Of a stretch of DNA of 64,000 nucleotides, positions 44,994 to 56,279 are shown piece by piece. Under the pieces are notes generated by a model. That model was not told the origin of the DNA and ran no database searches. It saw only the letters and a program-made list of their open reading frames with translations. Both the position numbers and the translations under genes were made by a program. The stretch covers positions 58,652,001-58,716,000 of the forward strand of contig NC_077222.1 of assembly GCF_024763615.1 (NCBI RefSeq), in the 5' to 3' direction. Positions within the stretch are counted from its first letter, which is position 1. Each line of letters starts with the position of its first letter. Source of the stretch: Phlebotomus papatasi. Taxonomy: Eukaryota > Arthropoda > Insecta > Diptera > Psychodidae.

Positions 44994-46154
44994 GGGGAAA
45001 CTGGGGCACCACCAAACAGGGGTACCACCAAACACTGCGATTTTTTCAATAGGTATAAGACTTCAGAGAATGAGACTTACATGAAATCATAGATACTATA
45101 GGGATGCTTGTCCAGAGAAAGAATGATCCACATAATTCAAGTAGTTCAGAAATAAGAATCTTTTTTCGCAAAATTGTGAGATTTTGATAATTTTAGTCAT
45201 TTATATATCTACCTGGAAAATAAAACTGAAATAAGTTACATCAAATTTCACTACACCAGTACTTTCCCACATGTTTTGGGATAATATTTATGTATCTACT
45301 AAAGAAATTAATGTTCACATTTTTTTAAAAGAATATAAAATCCATCACAAAACAGAGTTTGGGGCACCAACAAACAGGCAAATTTCTCACAATTACAGAT
45401 GTCGCGAGCGTAGCTTGAATGGCAAAGTTTTTCCTCTTATCTTTCTTACTCTTCATCTCCCTCTTTGTTCGATTTCAGAAATTTATATCCATTCATGGGA
45501 TTTTCATTCAAGACTCAAGAGAAATATAGTTTCAAGAACCCAATTTTGCATTAAATGATTCTTAATGATTTTTAAGTGATTTTAATCAAGGATTGACGAA
45601 TGATTTCTCGATTTTATTACAAATAATAAGAAGAGCGCGTAAAATTTGAACTTTAGGTATAGTGTTTGCCACGATTTTAGTGGCGCTGCTTTCCAGTCAG
45701 AAGTCGAATGATGTCAAAATGATAAAAAATCTATTGACAAATATGTTCGGTGTGCTGTGCTTTAGTTTTTTGCTATTTTGGTCACTAATTCTAAATTTTG
45801 CAGTGCTTTTTTGAGAATTATTTACATTTTCAATACATTCTTTATAATTAGGAATTGGGGTGAATGCCCAAAATAACTTCAATGGGTGAGAAAAACAGGT
45901 GTTTTTTGGTGCCCCAGAAAGTGTTTATTGGTACCCCGGGTGGTTGGAAAAAATCGAAAAATGCATGGTGACACAATTTTCCTTTTTACGGAAAATTGAA
46001 GTGCTTCACATCATCCTTGTATACATTAATATGCAGCCTATACCCAAGAGTATAACATGGGGTAAGCAACATTTTTCTAAAATTCACAGTTTTCTTAGGA
46101 AATTCAGTCAAAATCGCATCTTTCAAAAGTGTTTGGTGGTACCCCAGTTTCCCC
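44994..46154. mobile_element. TA-type element with GGGGAAACTGGGGCACCACC ends, long form
   Basis: 1161 bp, flanked by TA. The first 180 bp resemble the 211-bp MITEs at 59372-59582 and 63082-63293 (CACCACCAAAC ends, CTGCGATTTTTT, ACTATAGGGATGCTTGTCCA). It is therefore a longer relative from which those could derive by internal deletion. No intact transposase is seen. Confidence 0.75.
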
Positions 46155-46235
46155 TATACCATCAATTGAAAAGTTTTCTCAGAGATAAAAGAAGCATTTT
46201 ATAATTATTAACAGATTCTGGGACAAAAATACTTA

Positions 46236-49176
46236 GGGTAAAATTTGGAATGTGAGACAGTTTGAAAAGGGAGACATAGCAGTGTGGAATGTGGGACACC
46301 TCCCTTAAAACATGATAATAAATCAATTAAATATTTTAATTCTCAATCAAAAGATTATTCATCCTAATTTTGTGATTATTGGAGAAGTTAAAAATGTAGA
46401 AGACGTTACTTTACAATTTAAGAGTGACTTGCAAAATGAATTTGAAAAATGTATTGCATGCGTGACATTCATAACCTTAAAACGGGAGTTGTCATTTCCA
46501 CTATTTCTTATGGAAGTTGATAAGTAAATATCAAACTTTTTGACTTGAGTTTTCGGTAAAACTTGTGAATTATTAATAAGTGAGTATTGGAAAACGAAGG
46601 AAATACATCCATTAATAAGGTGAATAAGAAATATTTGTAAAATATTCAGGGAAGAAAGGGAAAAAAGTGGTTTAATTTGATGTCTCATTCAAAGCACCTT
46701 CTATGCAATGTTGGACAAAGTATTTAAAATGTCTTTTCATGATTTCAGTGAGTGAATTGTTATTTCTTGTGATGTTAAATCATGGCCACAAAGAACAAAA
46801 AGATCCTTAATTATCCGGTGGAACAATTGCAACACGCAATAGAAGCTGTTGGGGAAGGTATGCCCTTGAGAAAGGCTGCCAAAGCTTTCGAAGTCCCGAA
46901 GTCCACTTTGTTTAATAGAGTGACTGGCAAGATTTCTGGAGAAAACCAGATAGGAGCACCTGCAGTACTCTCTAAGCAATTGGAAAAGGACCTGGCGGAT
47001 TGGTTAGTGGAATGTGCTGAAAAGTGGCATCCGATTACTAAGGTACAATTGCTGGACAGCGTCGAGCTCCTGTGTAAGAGAATGAAATTGCAGAACCTTT
47101 TCCCGGAGGGTCGTCCAGGGAATTCGTGGTACTTGGGATTTCTCAAGCGTCATCCGGAAATAAAGGAGAGGATGGCAGAAAGCATGACAATTCAACGTGC
47201 AAGTGTCACACAGGAGAAGCTCAACTACTGGTTTTCCAATGTCCAAAAATATTTGGAGGAGAAGAATTTGTTGCATATTCATCCCTCCAGAATTTACAAT
47301 TGCGATGAATCTGGGTTTTTCCTCTCCCCAGACAACAACAAGGTTCTAGCAAAAAGGGCACAACGCGTCGTTGGGAACATAATCAATAGTAATTCTGGCA
47401 AAGAATGTTTAACAGTTCTGTTCACTCTTTCTGCTGATGGTGATATGCCTCCGCCAATGATTGTATACAAATTTAAGCGACTCCCTGGCCAAATAGCCGA
47501 AAAGATGCCAGAAGGTTGGGCCACTGGAAAATCTGACAGCGGTTGGATGACAGGCAAGCTGTTTTATGAATACATTGCTAATGTGTTCTACAAATGGCTA
47601 CTCAAGAGAAACATAGAATTCCCTGTGGTTCTGTACCTTGATGGGCATTCTTCACACTTGACAATGGAATTGTCCGACTTTTGCAAGGAAAAGCAAATTG
47701 AAATAATTTGTCTTCCTCCGAATGCCACTCACCTCGTCCAACCACTCGACACAGCATTCTTTCATCCATTGAAAGGGATGTTTAAACGCTGTGTTACAGA
47801 TTGGCGTCTGAGAAATCAAGGGCAGGTAATGAAGTCGCCGGAGTTTGGTAACGTTCTAGCAAGAGCTGTTAGCATGCTCGATGTCAAGAAGATAGCTACC
47901 AACGGTTTCAGGGGATGTGGGTTGGTTCCATTTGATTGCACAGCACTTAATCAAGATAAAATATTGAACAACTCTAAGAGTGCAAATCAAATCATCCCTT
48001 CAGGACTGGACTTCAATCTCTTTGTGGCTGTGCTGGAAAGACGTCTCTCACCTCTTGTTCAACAGAAATTTTTTGAAGACAGAGAAAAATCAAAATGGAC
48101 AGGAGATGTTGAGTACGCACAGCACTTTTATTTCTGGCAATACCTAAAAAATCAGGTTGAGATTGGGACCATTCCAAACATCCCAAATATTAGTGGCTTT
48201 GACGAAAGATGTGAAGGCAATCTGGACCCTCCTGATTCTATTATGGGTACTGCAGGAGAGCAAAACTTTGAAATCTTCCTACAAGAGCACCATGAAATTC
48301 AGACCCAGGATGATTCTGACTTTGTCTCCGGAGTTTCTCATTTTGAAATTGAACCCACTGAAAATGGGCAAATAATTTCCTTGGCGCCAGACAGCTTTGA
48401 GAATAACACAGAATCCAGCACAATAAGTACATCAATAAGTCACACAGATGTATGTATATATAGATCAGCTAAAAAGTATCTTTATTATTTTAATTTTGAT
48501 TGATAGGAAAAATATTTTATGTTATTTTTTAGGAACCAAAAAATGCAAAAGATATACTTAAGGAGTATTTCTTTTGTCCTGAAGAAATTTCTCCAAAAGT
48601 TAAAGAGACATCTTCTGTCATTCCCATCAACATAGTGACATCTGAGGAGTGGAGAATAATAAAAAAAGAAAAACTTGAAGCAAAAAAACAACTGGAAGAA
48701 CAAAAGAAAGCTAATAAACAGGCAAGAGAGCTAAAAAGAAAATTAAAGCAAGAAGAGGATGCGAGGAAGAAGGAAATACGTGAGGAAAAGAGGAAAATAA
48801 AGGAACCCGAAGGCGAAAAGAAAAAGATAAAGAAAATGAAAAAGACATAAGAAAAACTAAAATCTATTTTGATTAATAAAATTAAAAATTAAAACGTATA
48901 AAACATTGGTGCTCTTCATTTTGTCCATCTTTTTAAATGTTTTTGTCCCACTTTCCAAAATATTGTCCATCTTTTCAAAACGTGTTATTTTCTAATTTCC
49001 GTGAATTTTCCAATTATTCTGCTGAAATATTTAATAAAAACTGTTAAGATTCTGGTAAAATATTTGTCAAAGAATCTCATGATACAAAGAAATGGAAAAA
49101 ATTATTATTTGTTTAGTTTAAAAATGCATTTGAAATAGAATTTTTTCTTAAGTGTCCCACATTCCAATTTTCACCC
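46236..49176 (+). mobile_element. Complete pogo-like DNA transposon
   Basis: 2941 bp with 24-bp terminal inverted repeats, GGGTAAAATTTGGAATGTGA at the left and GGGTGAAAATTGGAATGTGG at the right (3 mismatches of 24), flanked by TA (46234-46235, 49177-49178). A subterminal direct copy GGAATGTGGGACA lies at 46285-46297. The element encloses an uninterrupted two-exon transposase gene. Both ends, target duplication and gene are present, so it may be autonomous or only recently silent. Confidence 0.92.
46782..48850 (+). CDS. pogo/Tigger-like transposase, two exons
   Basis: Exon 1 is 46782-48449 (556 codons). The donor is GTATGT at 48450, the acceptor TTTTTTAG ends at 48532, and exon 2 is 48533-48850, for 661 residues in total. 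Domains: psq-type helix-turn-helix about 10-50 (YPVEQLQHAIEAVGEGMPLR); CENP-B/Tc5-type DNA-binding domain about 63-145 (GRPGNSWYLGFLKRHPEI); DDE endonuclease about 168-390. The catalytic triad is probably D175 (NCDESGF), D287 (YLDGHSSH) and D323 (LVQPLDTAFF), with 35 residues between the last two. The C-terminus encoded by exon 2 is a lysine/glutamate-rich coiled-coil-like tail. No stop or frameshift. Without the intron the frame stops soon after the donor. AATAAA follows near 48875. It cuts and pastes the element at TA (family knowledge). A domesticated gene is less likely because the terminal repeats are still present. Confidence 0.9.
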
Positions 49177-49300
49177 TAAATCTTTCCGGATCGCAGCATA
49201 TGCTGCAAGCCAATTTCATTATTTTTTAATCAAAAATATCTAAGCTCAGGAATTAATTGAGATCCTACAAAAAATATCTTACATTTGGATATCTTACTGT

Positions 49301-49698
49301 GTTATCACACTTGCACATTAAAATTTTAATATGATTCACATTAATTGTCGCTGATGAGAGTCCAAATGTGTAATTTGTGTGTTTGAATCATTTTATATTC
49401 AAAATTTGATCCATTTGTTGATAAAAAGGTAGACTTGGCCCGCAAAATTTGATATAAATTGTTTTATAGCATTAATGCGAAAAATTAATGCGATTTTTTC
49501 TTTAATTTTTTAATGTGAAAAATATTTATGCTTTAGGTAAATTTAAACTTATTTTTGCAGGCCAAGTCCACTTCTCTATCAATAAATAGAAAAACCCCAA
49601 ATATTAAGTGACTCAAAGACACAAATAACATATTTAGACGCTCACAAGTGACAATTAATATGAATCACATTAAAATTTTAGTGTGCAAGTGTGATAAC
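49301..49698. mobile_element. Foldback MITE with GTTATCACACTTGCAC ends and an inner palindrome
   Basis: Inverted arms of about 50 bp: GTTATCACACTTGCACATTA at the left and GTTATCACACTTGCACACTA on the minus strand at the right, continuing into TTAATRTGATTCATATTAATTG-like blocks. A second inverted pair (GACTTGGCC...GGCCAAGTC) at about 49431-49573 suggests a nested element. Target duplication not resolved. Confidence 0.65.
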
Positions 49699-49806
49699 GC
49701 CGTTATAGTTTGTAATCATCCACAAGAATCGGATTTTTATCAGTTCTGAATAATTAAAAATCATTGTTTTTCACAGAATATTCATATGCTGCTTTGGGTA
49801 CTCAGT

Positions 49807-50068
49807 GTCCCAAAAAGAGACGAAAGAGTTTAACCAATTATTTATTTTAATTCTAAACAACAAGAAAATTTTGTTTTTAAGTTTGACTTTTAAATTTGGT
49901 CAGCTCAGTATTGATCTCATTTTCTTGAACCACAATTTTTATGAAAGACCCTGTCTATTTAAATATACAGTAGTAGATATAGAAAAATTGGACAAAAAAG
50001 TCATCAGCGAGCATTTGAGCTCCTCCCAGCAAATCACAGTGTATTCTACCTGCCCTGATGCGGAATAA
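49807..50068 (+). other. Open frame of uncertain status
   Basis: About 87 codons open to TAA 50066-50068. The last part (YTVVDIEKLDKKVISEHLSS then SQQITVYSTCPDAE) reads like protein, whereas the first part is hydrophobic AT-rich sequence. No ATG in a good context and no clear acceptor. It could be a terminal exon or a decayed fragment; family not recognised. Confidence 0.25.
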
Positions 50069-50145
50069 AAGAATCTTTTTCCTCTTTTTGTACACTTAAT
50101 TCAATTCACCCGCAAAATTGGCATCTAAAGTCCCGTAGAGATCAA

Positions 50146-50466
50146 CATCAATACACATCCACCTCCAGAGGAGTGTTTGGTATCTGCACATTCCAGGTGT
50201 GCACTCTGTACCTTCTCTCAATGGACCCGATATTGGGATTATTTTCAGGTGACTGCCAGCACAGAAGTCTCTGAATTAAATCTGTGCACATACAGCCACA
50301 AAGTGAAGAGAGTGTGAGGAGGACGAAATGCAACAAGGGAATGCAACTCTTCGGTTCACACTCAATTACAATATTTTCAATGAAGGCAAGGTGCACTTGA
50401 AGGACTAGTGACTCGGACAGTTCCCCTCTCCACAGAAACTCAGAGTCTCCTTCACCCTCAGCTCAA
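50146..50466 (-). other. Open frame of uncertain status, possible exon
   Basis: About 106 minus-strand codons between two stops, EGDSEFLWRGELSESLVLQV onward, with CGCMCTDLIQRLLCWQ and ending HTWNVQIPNTPLEVDVY. The composition is more protein-like than its surroundings. The only ATG in frame is internal, and flanking splice sites are weak. I do not recognise the family. It may be an exon of an unannotated gene, a gene fragment, or 5' leader sequence. Confidence 0.25.
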
Positions 50467-50469
50467 CTA

Positions 50470-51342
50470 TAGCAAGCCACATACGCACGATAAGGTGTTC
50501 CGACGAAAATAAACACATTCAATTTTTGCCCCAATTTGCACGGCTACTCCGTCGTATTTTGCACAATTCCCAGTACACCTGTCTCTCCACTTGTCTCTCT
50601 ATCTCATGCTTATGGGAAATCTTTAGGCATTTGACCAACAATTTGCTTTCATAGACCCCAACTCTAAGCACTTTTTCCCGTAAGCACCTCAGACGGGAAG
50701 TGAAAAGAATCTTTTGGTGTTGTTCCCCCAGCCATTGATCTTACCTCTAATCCACTTCCACCGTGTCCTTCACCACAAATTCCACTGTACATCCACTTTC
50801 TTACACTCAGTGTCCACTTTTAAGCACTTTAATCACTTTGCACTCGCCGCACAGCAGCAATATTTGCAAAATATTTGTCCAAAAAATTTATCCCAAGAAA
50901 AAGTAGTACAAACGTCAGAAATGGAGTGACAAATGGAGTGGGAAAAATCATTGGAAATTTCCAATGGAATCACTTCCATGGCGACTTTTCCAAGAGCGAC
51001 TTCCAATGCGATTTCCATCGCCTATTTAAATATTGAAGCGCAGACTCCTCGACTAAAATGAAAGTATTTTATTCATAAAAAAAATTGTACCGGGTTGCAA
51101 TTTATTTTTTGTTCACTTGATTTTATCATACAATTTTTGACGAAATTTTTATCATCAATCAATCTTTGTATACAAAATTTTTGCTTTAATTCTTGAAGCG
51201 CGTTATCGCGCATCGGACCTAAAGTATTCCAGTCGCCTAATATTTCCAATAACTCAGAGCCTGTTATTCTGGAAAGTGAAGAAGTGCATTTCGTTGGATT
51301 ACCTCATAATCTTTCTCCTGGGATAAAAAGTGTACAATCAGC
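50470..51342. promoter_or_regulatory. Putative promoter and 5' region of P32
   Basis: No gene is evident here. The region is more GC-rich than the surrounding DNA between 50470 and 50720. Close to the P32 start lies a GC-rich palindrome, GCGCGTTATCGCGC, near 51198-51211. The transcription start is not resolved. Confidence 0.3.
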
Positions 51343-52345
51343 ATGAATAATCTTGTAAGGTCAGCATTTAGAATTGCCCCTTTGAGGAGCATAGTGTCAC
51401 CCATGCGATCAACACTCGGTAAGAGAGAATTTACAAGAACTCTCTGGCACATGTCGAGGAAGCCGGAAGATTTTATTGCCAGTAAAGCCCTTGTCCAGCA
51501 TAATCCCAGTCTTGGATGTACCTGTGGCTGTGGTGCCAAGTTCATTCACACTAAAGGTATACCACTAAATTAGATAAATTTAGAAATATTCTGTAGAATT
51601 TCCTGACTGAATGACCTAACCTCAATTTGTGATAGGGGAAAGAGAGCTCGTAGAATTTTTAACTGAAGAAATTGTGGCTGAAAAGAAGGCGCAGAAAGTT
51701 AAATCAATTCCTACAACTGTTGAAGGTTTCAAGGTAAAGATCAATGGACCAGAAGTGGAGCTGACAAAGGAATCTGATAAGGAAACGTGGGTAGAAAACT
51801 ACTTTTTTTTCCGGGAATGTAAATGTAAATTGATTTTTTCTCCATTCCAGGATCAAAATATCCTTCAATGTCAACCATACAGTAGACACTGATGAGGAAG
51901 CTGAAATTGATCCCACGATGGACAAGCCCAATCTGGCCGAGATGAAAAGCAAACCCCAATTTGAGGTGGATATTGTAAAGGGAAATCAGACTCTTTCATT
52001 CACATGTTCTTTCCTGCAAAATCAAGGAGAAGAAGCTGAAGGATACAGTAAGTAAAATGCATGAGATGTTCTTCTTCAGTGGGTTTAAGTTTCCTTGTTC
52101 TTACAGATGATATTTTTGGAATTGATGAGATTGTTCTGTACGACGGAGAGTGGACAGAAAATAATTATGCTGTGGCAGGAGATGTCTTGGATGGATATTT
52201 GTATGATCTCCTGATGAATCTCCTCGAGGAGAAGGGTATTAGCAACGAATTCGTTGACAAACTGTCCGAATTCAGCACAATCTACGAACACTCCCAGTAC
52301 ATCTCTCTCCTGGAGAGGCTCTCGAAATTCACAATTGGAAAATAG
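51343..52345 (+). CDS. P32: Mitochondrial matrix protein P32 (C1QBP/MAM33 family), four exons
   Basis: Exons 51343-51556, 51636-51786, 51851-52047 and 52107-52345 join in frame to 266 residues. The family forms doughnut-shaped acidic trimers in the mitochondrial matrix, with roles in mitochondrial translation and RNA or protein binding. The first exon gives an arginine-rich, acid-poor leader (MNNLVRSAFRIAPLRSIVSP) suited to matrix import, then CTCGCGAKFIHTKGERELVE, which matches the start of the mature family domain. The core shows TIKISFNVNHTVDTDEEAE and GIDEIVLYDG, and the C-terminus YEHSQYISLLERLSKFTIGK forms the last helix. Length fits the family (about 260-280). Donors are GTATAC, GTGGGT and GTAAGT. 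AATAAA at 52457-52462 is the likely poly(A) signal. Convergent with the TRIAP1-like gene, 315 bp away. Confidence 0.9.
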
Positions 52346-52660
52346 AATGGTGCAAGGAGACTGCCAAGGAATTAGGAATTAGCAAAGAGAAACCAATTAG
52401 ATTTCACTCGTAAATGTATTTTTCTTTTGTTACAATTTATTTTCCAATGAATTATCAATAAATTCTGATTAATAGTTTAAAAGAGTAGTACAAAAGCATA
52501 TTAATATAATTCGCATGTACCACAAAGGAGGTGAATGTTGAGATTTCCACGAGGAATGAAAATCAAGCCCAGAAAAAGGTGGAAATCGAGACTAGAAATA
52601 AAACTACTTTCCTTCTCTGCTGGATCTACTGAAGCACGGGATGTAACAGGATAGGGGGTG

Positions 52661-52967
52661 TCAACTTGAGGAACTTCCTGGAGGCGGTTTATACTCCTTT
52701 TCCGATCCTAAATGGTCAGCCTCAATTTCTCCAATCTCAATCTTCTGCTCCTTCATTGCCGTCTAAAAGACCCACAAACATTAACACCTGTCTTTAAACC
52801 ATCCGAAATAAAAGATTTACCTTGACACACTGCTGGTAGACTTTGAAAAGGGGCTCACATTGGGATTCATCATTACTCCCTTTCAAGAACTTCTCAGCAA
52901 ACCAACTATTGAAGCAGGCATCGTATGTCCGCTTTAATTCATTGCAATTTTCGCCTATACTATTCAT
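52661..52967 (-). CDS. TRIAP1/Mdm35-like protein, two exons
   Basis: Exons 52967-52821 (49 codons) and 52762-52661 join in phase 0 with donor GTAAAT and acceptor TCTTTTAG to give 82 residues. It starts MNSIGENCNELKRTYDACFN and contains SWFAEKFLKG, the hallmark of TRIAP1 (p53CSV). Two CX9C motifs are present: C-NELKRTYDA-C and C-EPLFKVYQQ-C. Family members reside in the mitochondrial intermembrane space, fold through disulfides via Mia40, and pair with PRELI-type proteins to carry phosphatidic acid for cardiolipin synthesis. Length is near the usual 76. The acidic proline-rich tail (GSEKEYKPPPGSSSS) is variable in the family. The riboflavin transporter gene lies upstream on the same strand. 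Confidence 0.9.
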
Positions 52968-53558
52968 TTTCTACTCAAACCTCACAGCACTAATTATTCT
53001 TTTCTAGTAACTCTCGTTTAAACTATTGCAAATAAAATTTTCATTGATATTTTGATGAAATGTTGCAAAAAAAATATCACACGATTTTGCCTTTTGGAAT
53101 CCTTTCCAGTGCGCTTTCCAGATTTTCCAATGTTCCACGCACACGCACACACCACTTCTTTATATGAAGGTTGCGCCAAGCCAAGATTAACCTCTCATGA
53201 TTTTCTATATTTTTCAAGAAAACTGATGAGTTTTTTATAATTAGGATTAACCGGATTAACTTTCTAATTATTTACATTCCCAAAGATATTAAAAAATGAA
53301 CATCAAATTTCTAAAACAAGTTACAATTAATTTTCCCTCAATTTTGTTTGATCAAAATGGTTTTCGAAAATTTCGAACATCATTCCATTCCGCCAAATTT
53401 TAAATGTGATCAATTGGATTTCAACGAACTCAATAATTTTGCTGCGTTATCATATCAATATAAAACTGATTATACATAACATTGTGTGATAAAAAACATT
53501 TAATTAGTCTTTATTAACAATAAAAAAAAGAAACAAGAAAGCTAATCCTGCTGAGAGG

Positions 53559-54954
53559 CTATGGAACTGCCGGACAGGTGGGTGAATAGGACACAAAGAG
53601 CCCAACATTGTTGATAAGTACAAAAGCAAGAATTGCTCCAGTAAATGATCCAATTTGAGAAACACCCCCAACCCAAACGAGCGATTTTCCTCCTTGGAAT
53701 CGGAAAATTGAAGTTATGGACAATTTCATGTAGCTAATGAGACCATTAAGGATTGTCCAGGACATCACCTGTAAACCAAGAGAATAAAAATTAACAAATC
53801 GGTGGAAAAATCGAAAAAAATATTCAACTTACCACTAATACCTCTCCCCAAACATTACCAAAGAGCGGTGGGGCTGGACTCATCACAGCTGTGGTGACAG
53901 CATAAATTCCAATTGCTGTTGCAATTGAGCTGAGAATAGTTATCAGACGGATTGAAGTGTGGGGCAGGAACACAGCCAAGAAGCAAGCTAGTGGATTGGC
54001 TATTGAGCTCAGGGTCACGGTTAAATGATAGGCAATATTGCCATACGGAAGGCATGAGTATGATTGAATGCTGGGGAAAATCCCATTACCAAACATGCAG
54101 ATAATAGCCATAAGGATCAATAGGATTCTGTATGAGGTGATGGATAGATTAGTCACCTGAGAATCTTCATGGGCGGTCAATTGTTCTCCACTTTCATTAA
54201 TTTTAGATGATTCGTCGTACGTGTACTTATTGCCCTTCTCAATTTTTACTGCCACATATTCATTTCGGCATATTCTGAGATTTTCCAAAAGGATAAAAGC
54301 ACCTAAGCTTACAGCCATAAATGTAGTCACGAAGGCAAAAAAGTGTTCAGTTTCGAAACGTGGTGGTGGAGTATATAACTCATACTCTGGTTGTCCTTCG
54401 GTATTATTCCTCAAAACGCATTCAGCATTGCCACCAACTCCCTGAATCAGAGCCAATATGCTGGGAAGAAAGCCACTGAGACCCTCACCGATAAGATAGG
54501 TGATGAGATAGATCTCCCTGAAGCGTCCCATGTAGGGCATAAAGAGAACTGAACTGGAACATCCCACTATGGCCAGAAAAAATACCACAACAAATAGCCA
54601 AACACTCCTCTCCACACCTCCAATAATGGCCGTTACATCATAGATAAAGCACATTGCCAGAGCAGCTGCACATCCTACTGCCAGAATTCCATATATCACA
54701 TTTGCGTCCAGAAGCTTCTTAGGAGAGTACTTTTGAAAGAGTGTGTAGGTGAGTGGACCGAGATTTCCCAATTGTATAATCACCACAATGTACGAGGGTA
54801 GATCCCATCCTTCAGGCGCAGCTGCTACGAGCAGAGGAAATTGGACAAATGTAGAATTGATACCAATCCATGAACCGATCCCAAATAAAATTGCTAAACA
54901 GTCTACGAGAACCTTCCGGTCGCGTAAGAAAGATTTGTACGACGCGAATCTCAT
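53559..54954 (-). CDS. Riboflavin transporter, SLC52 family, two exons
   Basis: Exons 54954-53833 (374 codons) and 53768-53559 join in phase 0 (donor GTAAGT, acceptor TTTACAG) to give 443 residues. Plasma-membrane facilitator for riboflavin uptake by family. About 10-11 hydrophobic segments are visible. Family-typical stretches are GIGSWIGINSTFVQFPLLV, PEGWDLPSYIVVIIQLGNLG and CLPYGNIAYHLTVTLSSIAN. A hydrophilic loop around residues 235-275 (NKYTYDESSKINESGEQ) divides the halves. The start was set at the ATG at 54954 because no in-frame ATG precedes it back to a stop; it gives MRFASYKSFLRDRKVLVDCL. The usual length is 440-470. A TTTATT at 53510-53515 (AATAAA on the coding strand) is the likely poly(A) signal. 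The gene is intact. Confidence 0.9.
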
Positions 54955-55680
54955 GATCTCGTTAGACAACCAAGATGAAAAACAGTCTCGTTTCAGGGAA
55001 GATCTCGAGTGTCACTGGCCCACTTCGCCTCACCAGACTACTTCAGTGACTCCAATTTTCGATAATCTTTGGACAAACACACTATGCAATCAATGCACAT
55101 GTTTGTGGCCGTTGAACAAGTGTGAGTTCAAGAGGACCAAAAATGATCTGAAATTTTCATTGTGCAAATATTTCATGAAACGAAATCAAGTCTCTATAGA
55201 GAAAATTATGATTTATCTTCCTCATCTCACTGCTTATCATACTTCAATCGATAAAAAATTAGTAGCAATTGTGTTGGCGCCAAAATTCATTCCATGAATA
55301 AATCTGAAGCTAATTTGACAAATTTGAGCCTGAAAACTCAATAAATATTAAGAACTTTTCCTGAAATTTTCATCAATCTCATTGTTATCAGAAATACTTA
55401 ATTTTCCTTCAAAGTATTGGTGTGGGAAACACGACGATGATAAAGACAAATTAACCTGCGTAACCTTATCGCGTGAATATATATTTCTTCTCTCGCTTTT
55501 CAATTGTTCCCCAGAGATGCCAGAAGAAAAAGGGTAAAGCTAATAGAGGAAAAGCTCCATGTAAATATTGAAATCAACTCGCATGGGTGTTGATGAGAGT
55601 TTTATCACAAGTCAGACCACAAGCCACAATAGCAATAAAATTGTCTAACAAGAAATCCATTTATCAACACATTAAATTGG
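54955..55680. other. 5' flank of the riboflavin transporter and intergenic DNA
   Basis: No conserved frame. The plus-strand open frame that runs through here is the antisense of the transporter exon extended into non-coding DNA. The stretch 55300-55680 is AT-rich, with TTATCGCG near 55463. Confidence 0.4.
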
Positions 55681-55737
55681 CTATTTATAAGCAATAAAAT
55701 TTATCACGCGTCTGCAATCACTCATTTGAAGAAAAAT

Positions 55738-55890
55738 ATGTGCAAATTAATCAATCGAATTTTTACAGCAGTGTGTATCTTAGGTTGCTTAAAAAACGTT
55801 GAAAATGTGGGAAAATTTGAATTTGAACCCTTCGAAATTCGATTTCACCATCATCGAAAACTTAACGAATGGAGGGGAAAACAGGCTTGA
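55738..55890 (+). CDS. Possible small secreted peptide gene (50 codons)
   Basis: The ATG at 55738 opens MCKLINRIFTAVCILGCLKN, a short hydrophobic stretch after basic residues that could be a signal or anchor sequence, then VGKFEFEPFEIRFHHHRKL and a stop at 55888. A TATA-like TATTTATAAG (55683-55692) and an initiator-like TCACTC (about 55718) lie at suitable distances upstream. A second frame overlaps (MWENLNLNPSKFDFTIIENL, from 55805). I recognise no family; transcription is unproven. Confidence 0.25.
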   Translation: MCKLINRIFTAVCILGCLKNVENVGKFEFEPFEIRFHHHRKLNEWRGKQA

Positions 55891-55983
55891 CGAGGAATTT
55901 GCGGAAAATTGGCGGAATTTCGTTAAGTTGGGTGCTTTGACGTCTTATCATCCCATCAAAAATAGTCTGCTGATTTCGTCACG

Positions 55984-56130
55984 AAATCGGCAGATTTAAT
56001 CGGCGCGTCGGCAGATAATATGCCGACCGTCCTCATATTATCTGCCGACGTTTGTTCTCGAAGTGCAACACGACGCTGTTCTAAAAGTCGGCAGATATGT
56101 CTGCAGATTTTATGCGTATGTCTCTTGCGA
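55984..56130. repeat. TCGGCAGAT repeats including a 17-bp perfect hairpin
   Basis: CGTCGGCAGATAATATG (56006-56022) is the exact inverse complement of 56034-56050, with an 11-base loop. Additional TCGGCAGAT copies lie at about 55987 and 56088. This could be a small foldback element or a structured RNA element; nothing decides between them. Confidence 0.5.
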
Positions 56131-56279
56131 TTTAAGGCAGACACAACGTCTGAAAATCTGCTGAGACTTTCAGTAGCCTGTCTACGCATATATTTCACTA
56201 CCCACGCCCCCAAAATTATTAGAAAAATACTTTATTTCAATTTAAACAGATTTATTTTTAATAATATTTCAACATGATT

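Noticed and set aside
45271..45558. 95-codon frame inside the 44994-46154 element
   Set aside because: No resemblance to transposases and no relation to the element's ends; chance frame.
46782..48503. Reading the transposase as a domesticated host gene
   Set aside because: Terminal inverted repeats and TA duplication enclose it, so it is part of a transposon.
54749..55297. 182-codon plus-strand frame
   Set aside because: It is antisense to the start of the riboflavin transporter exon and runs on into AT-rich DNA with no domain.
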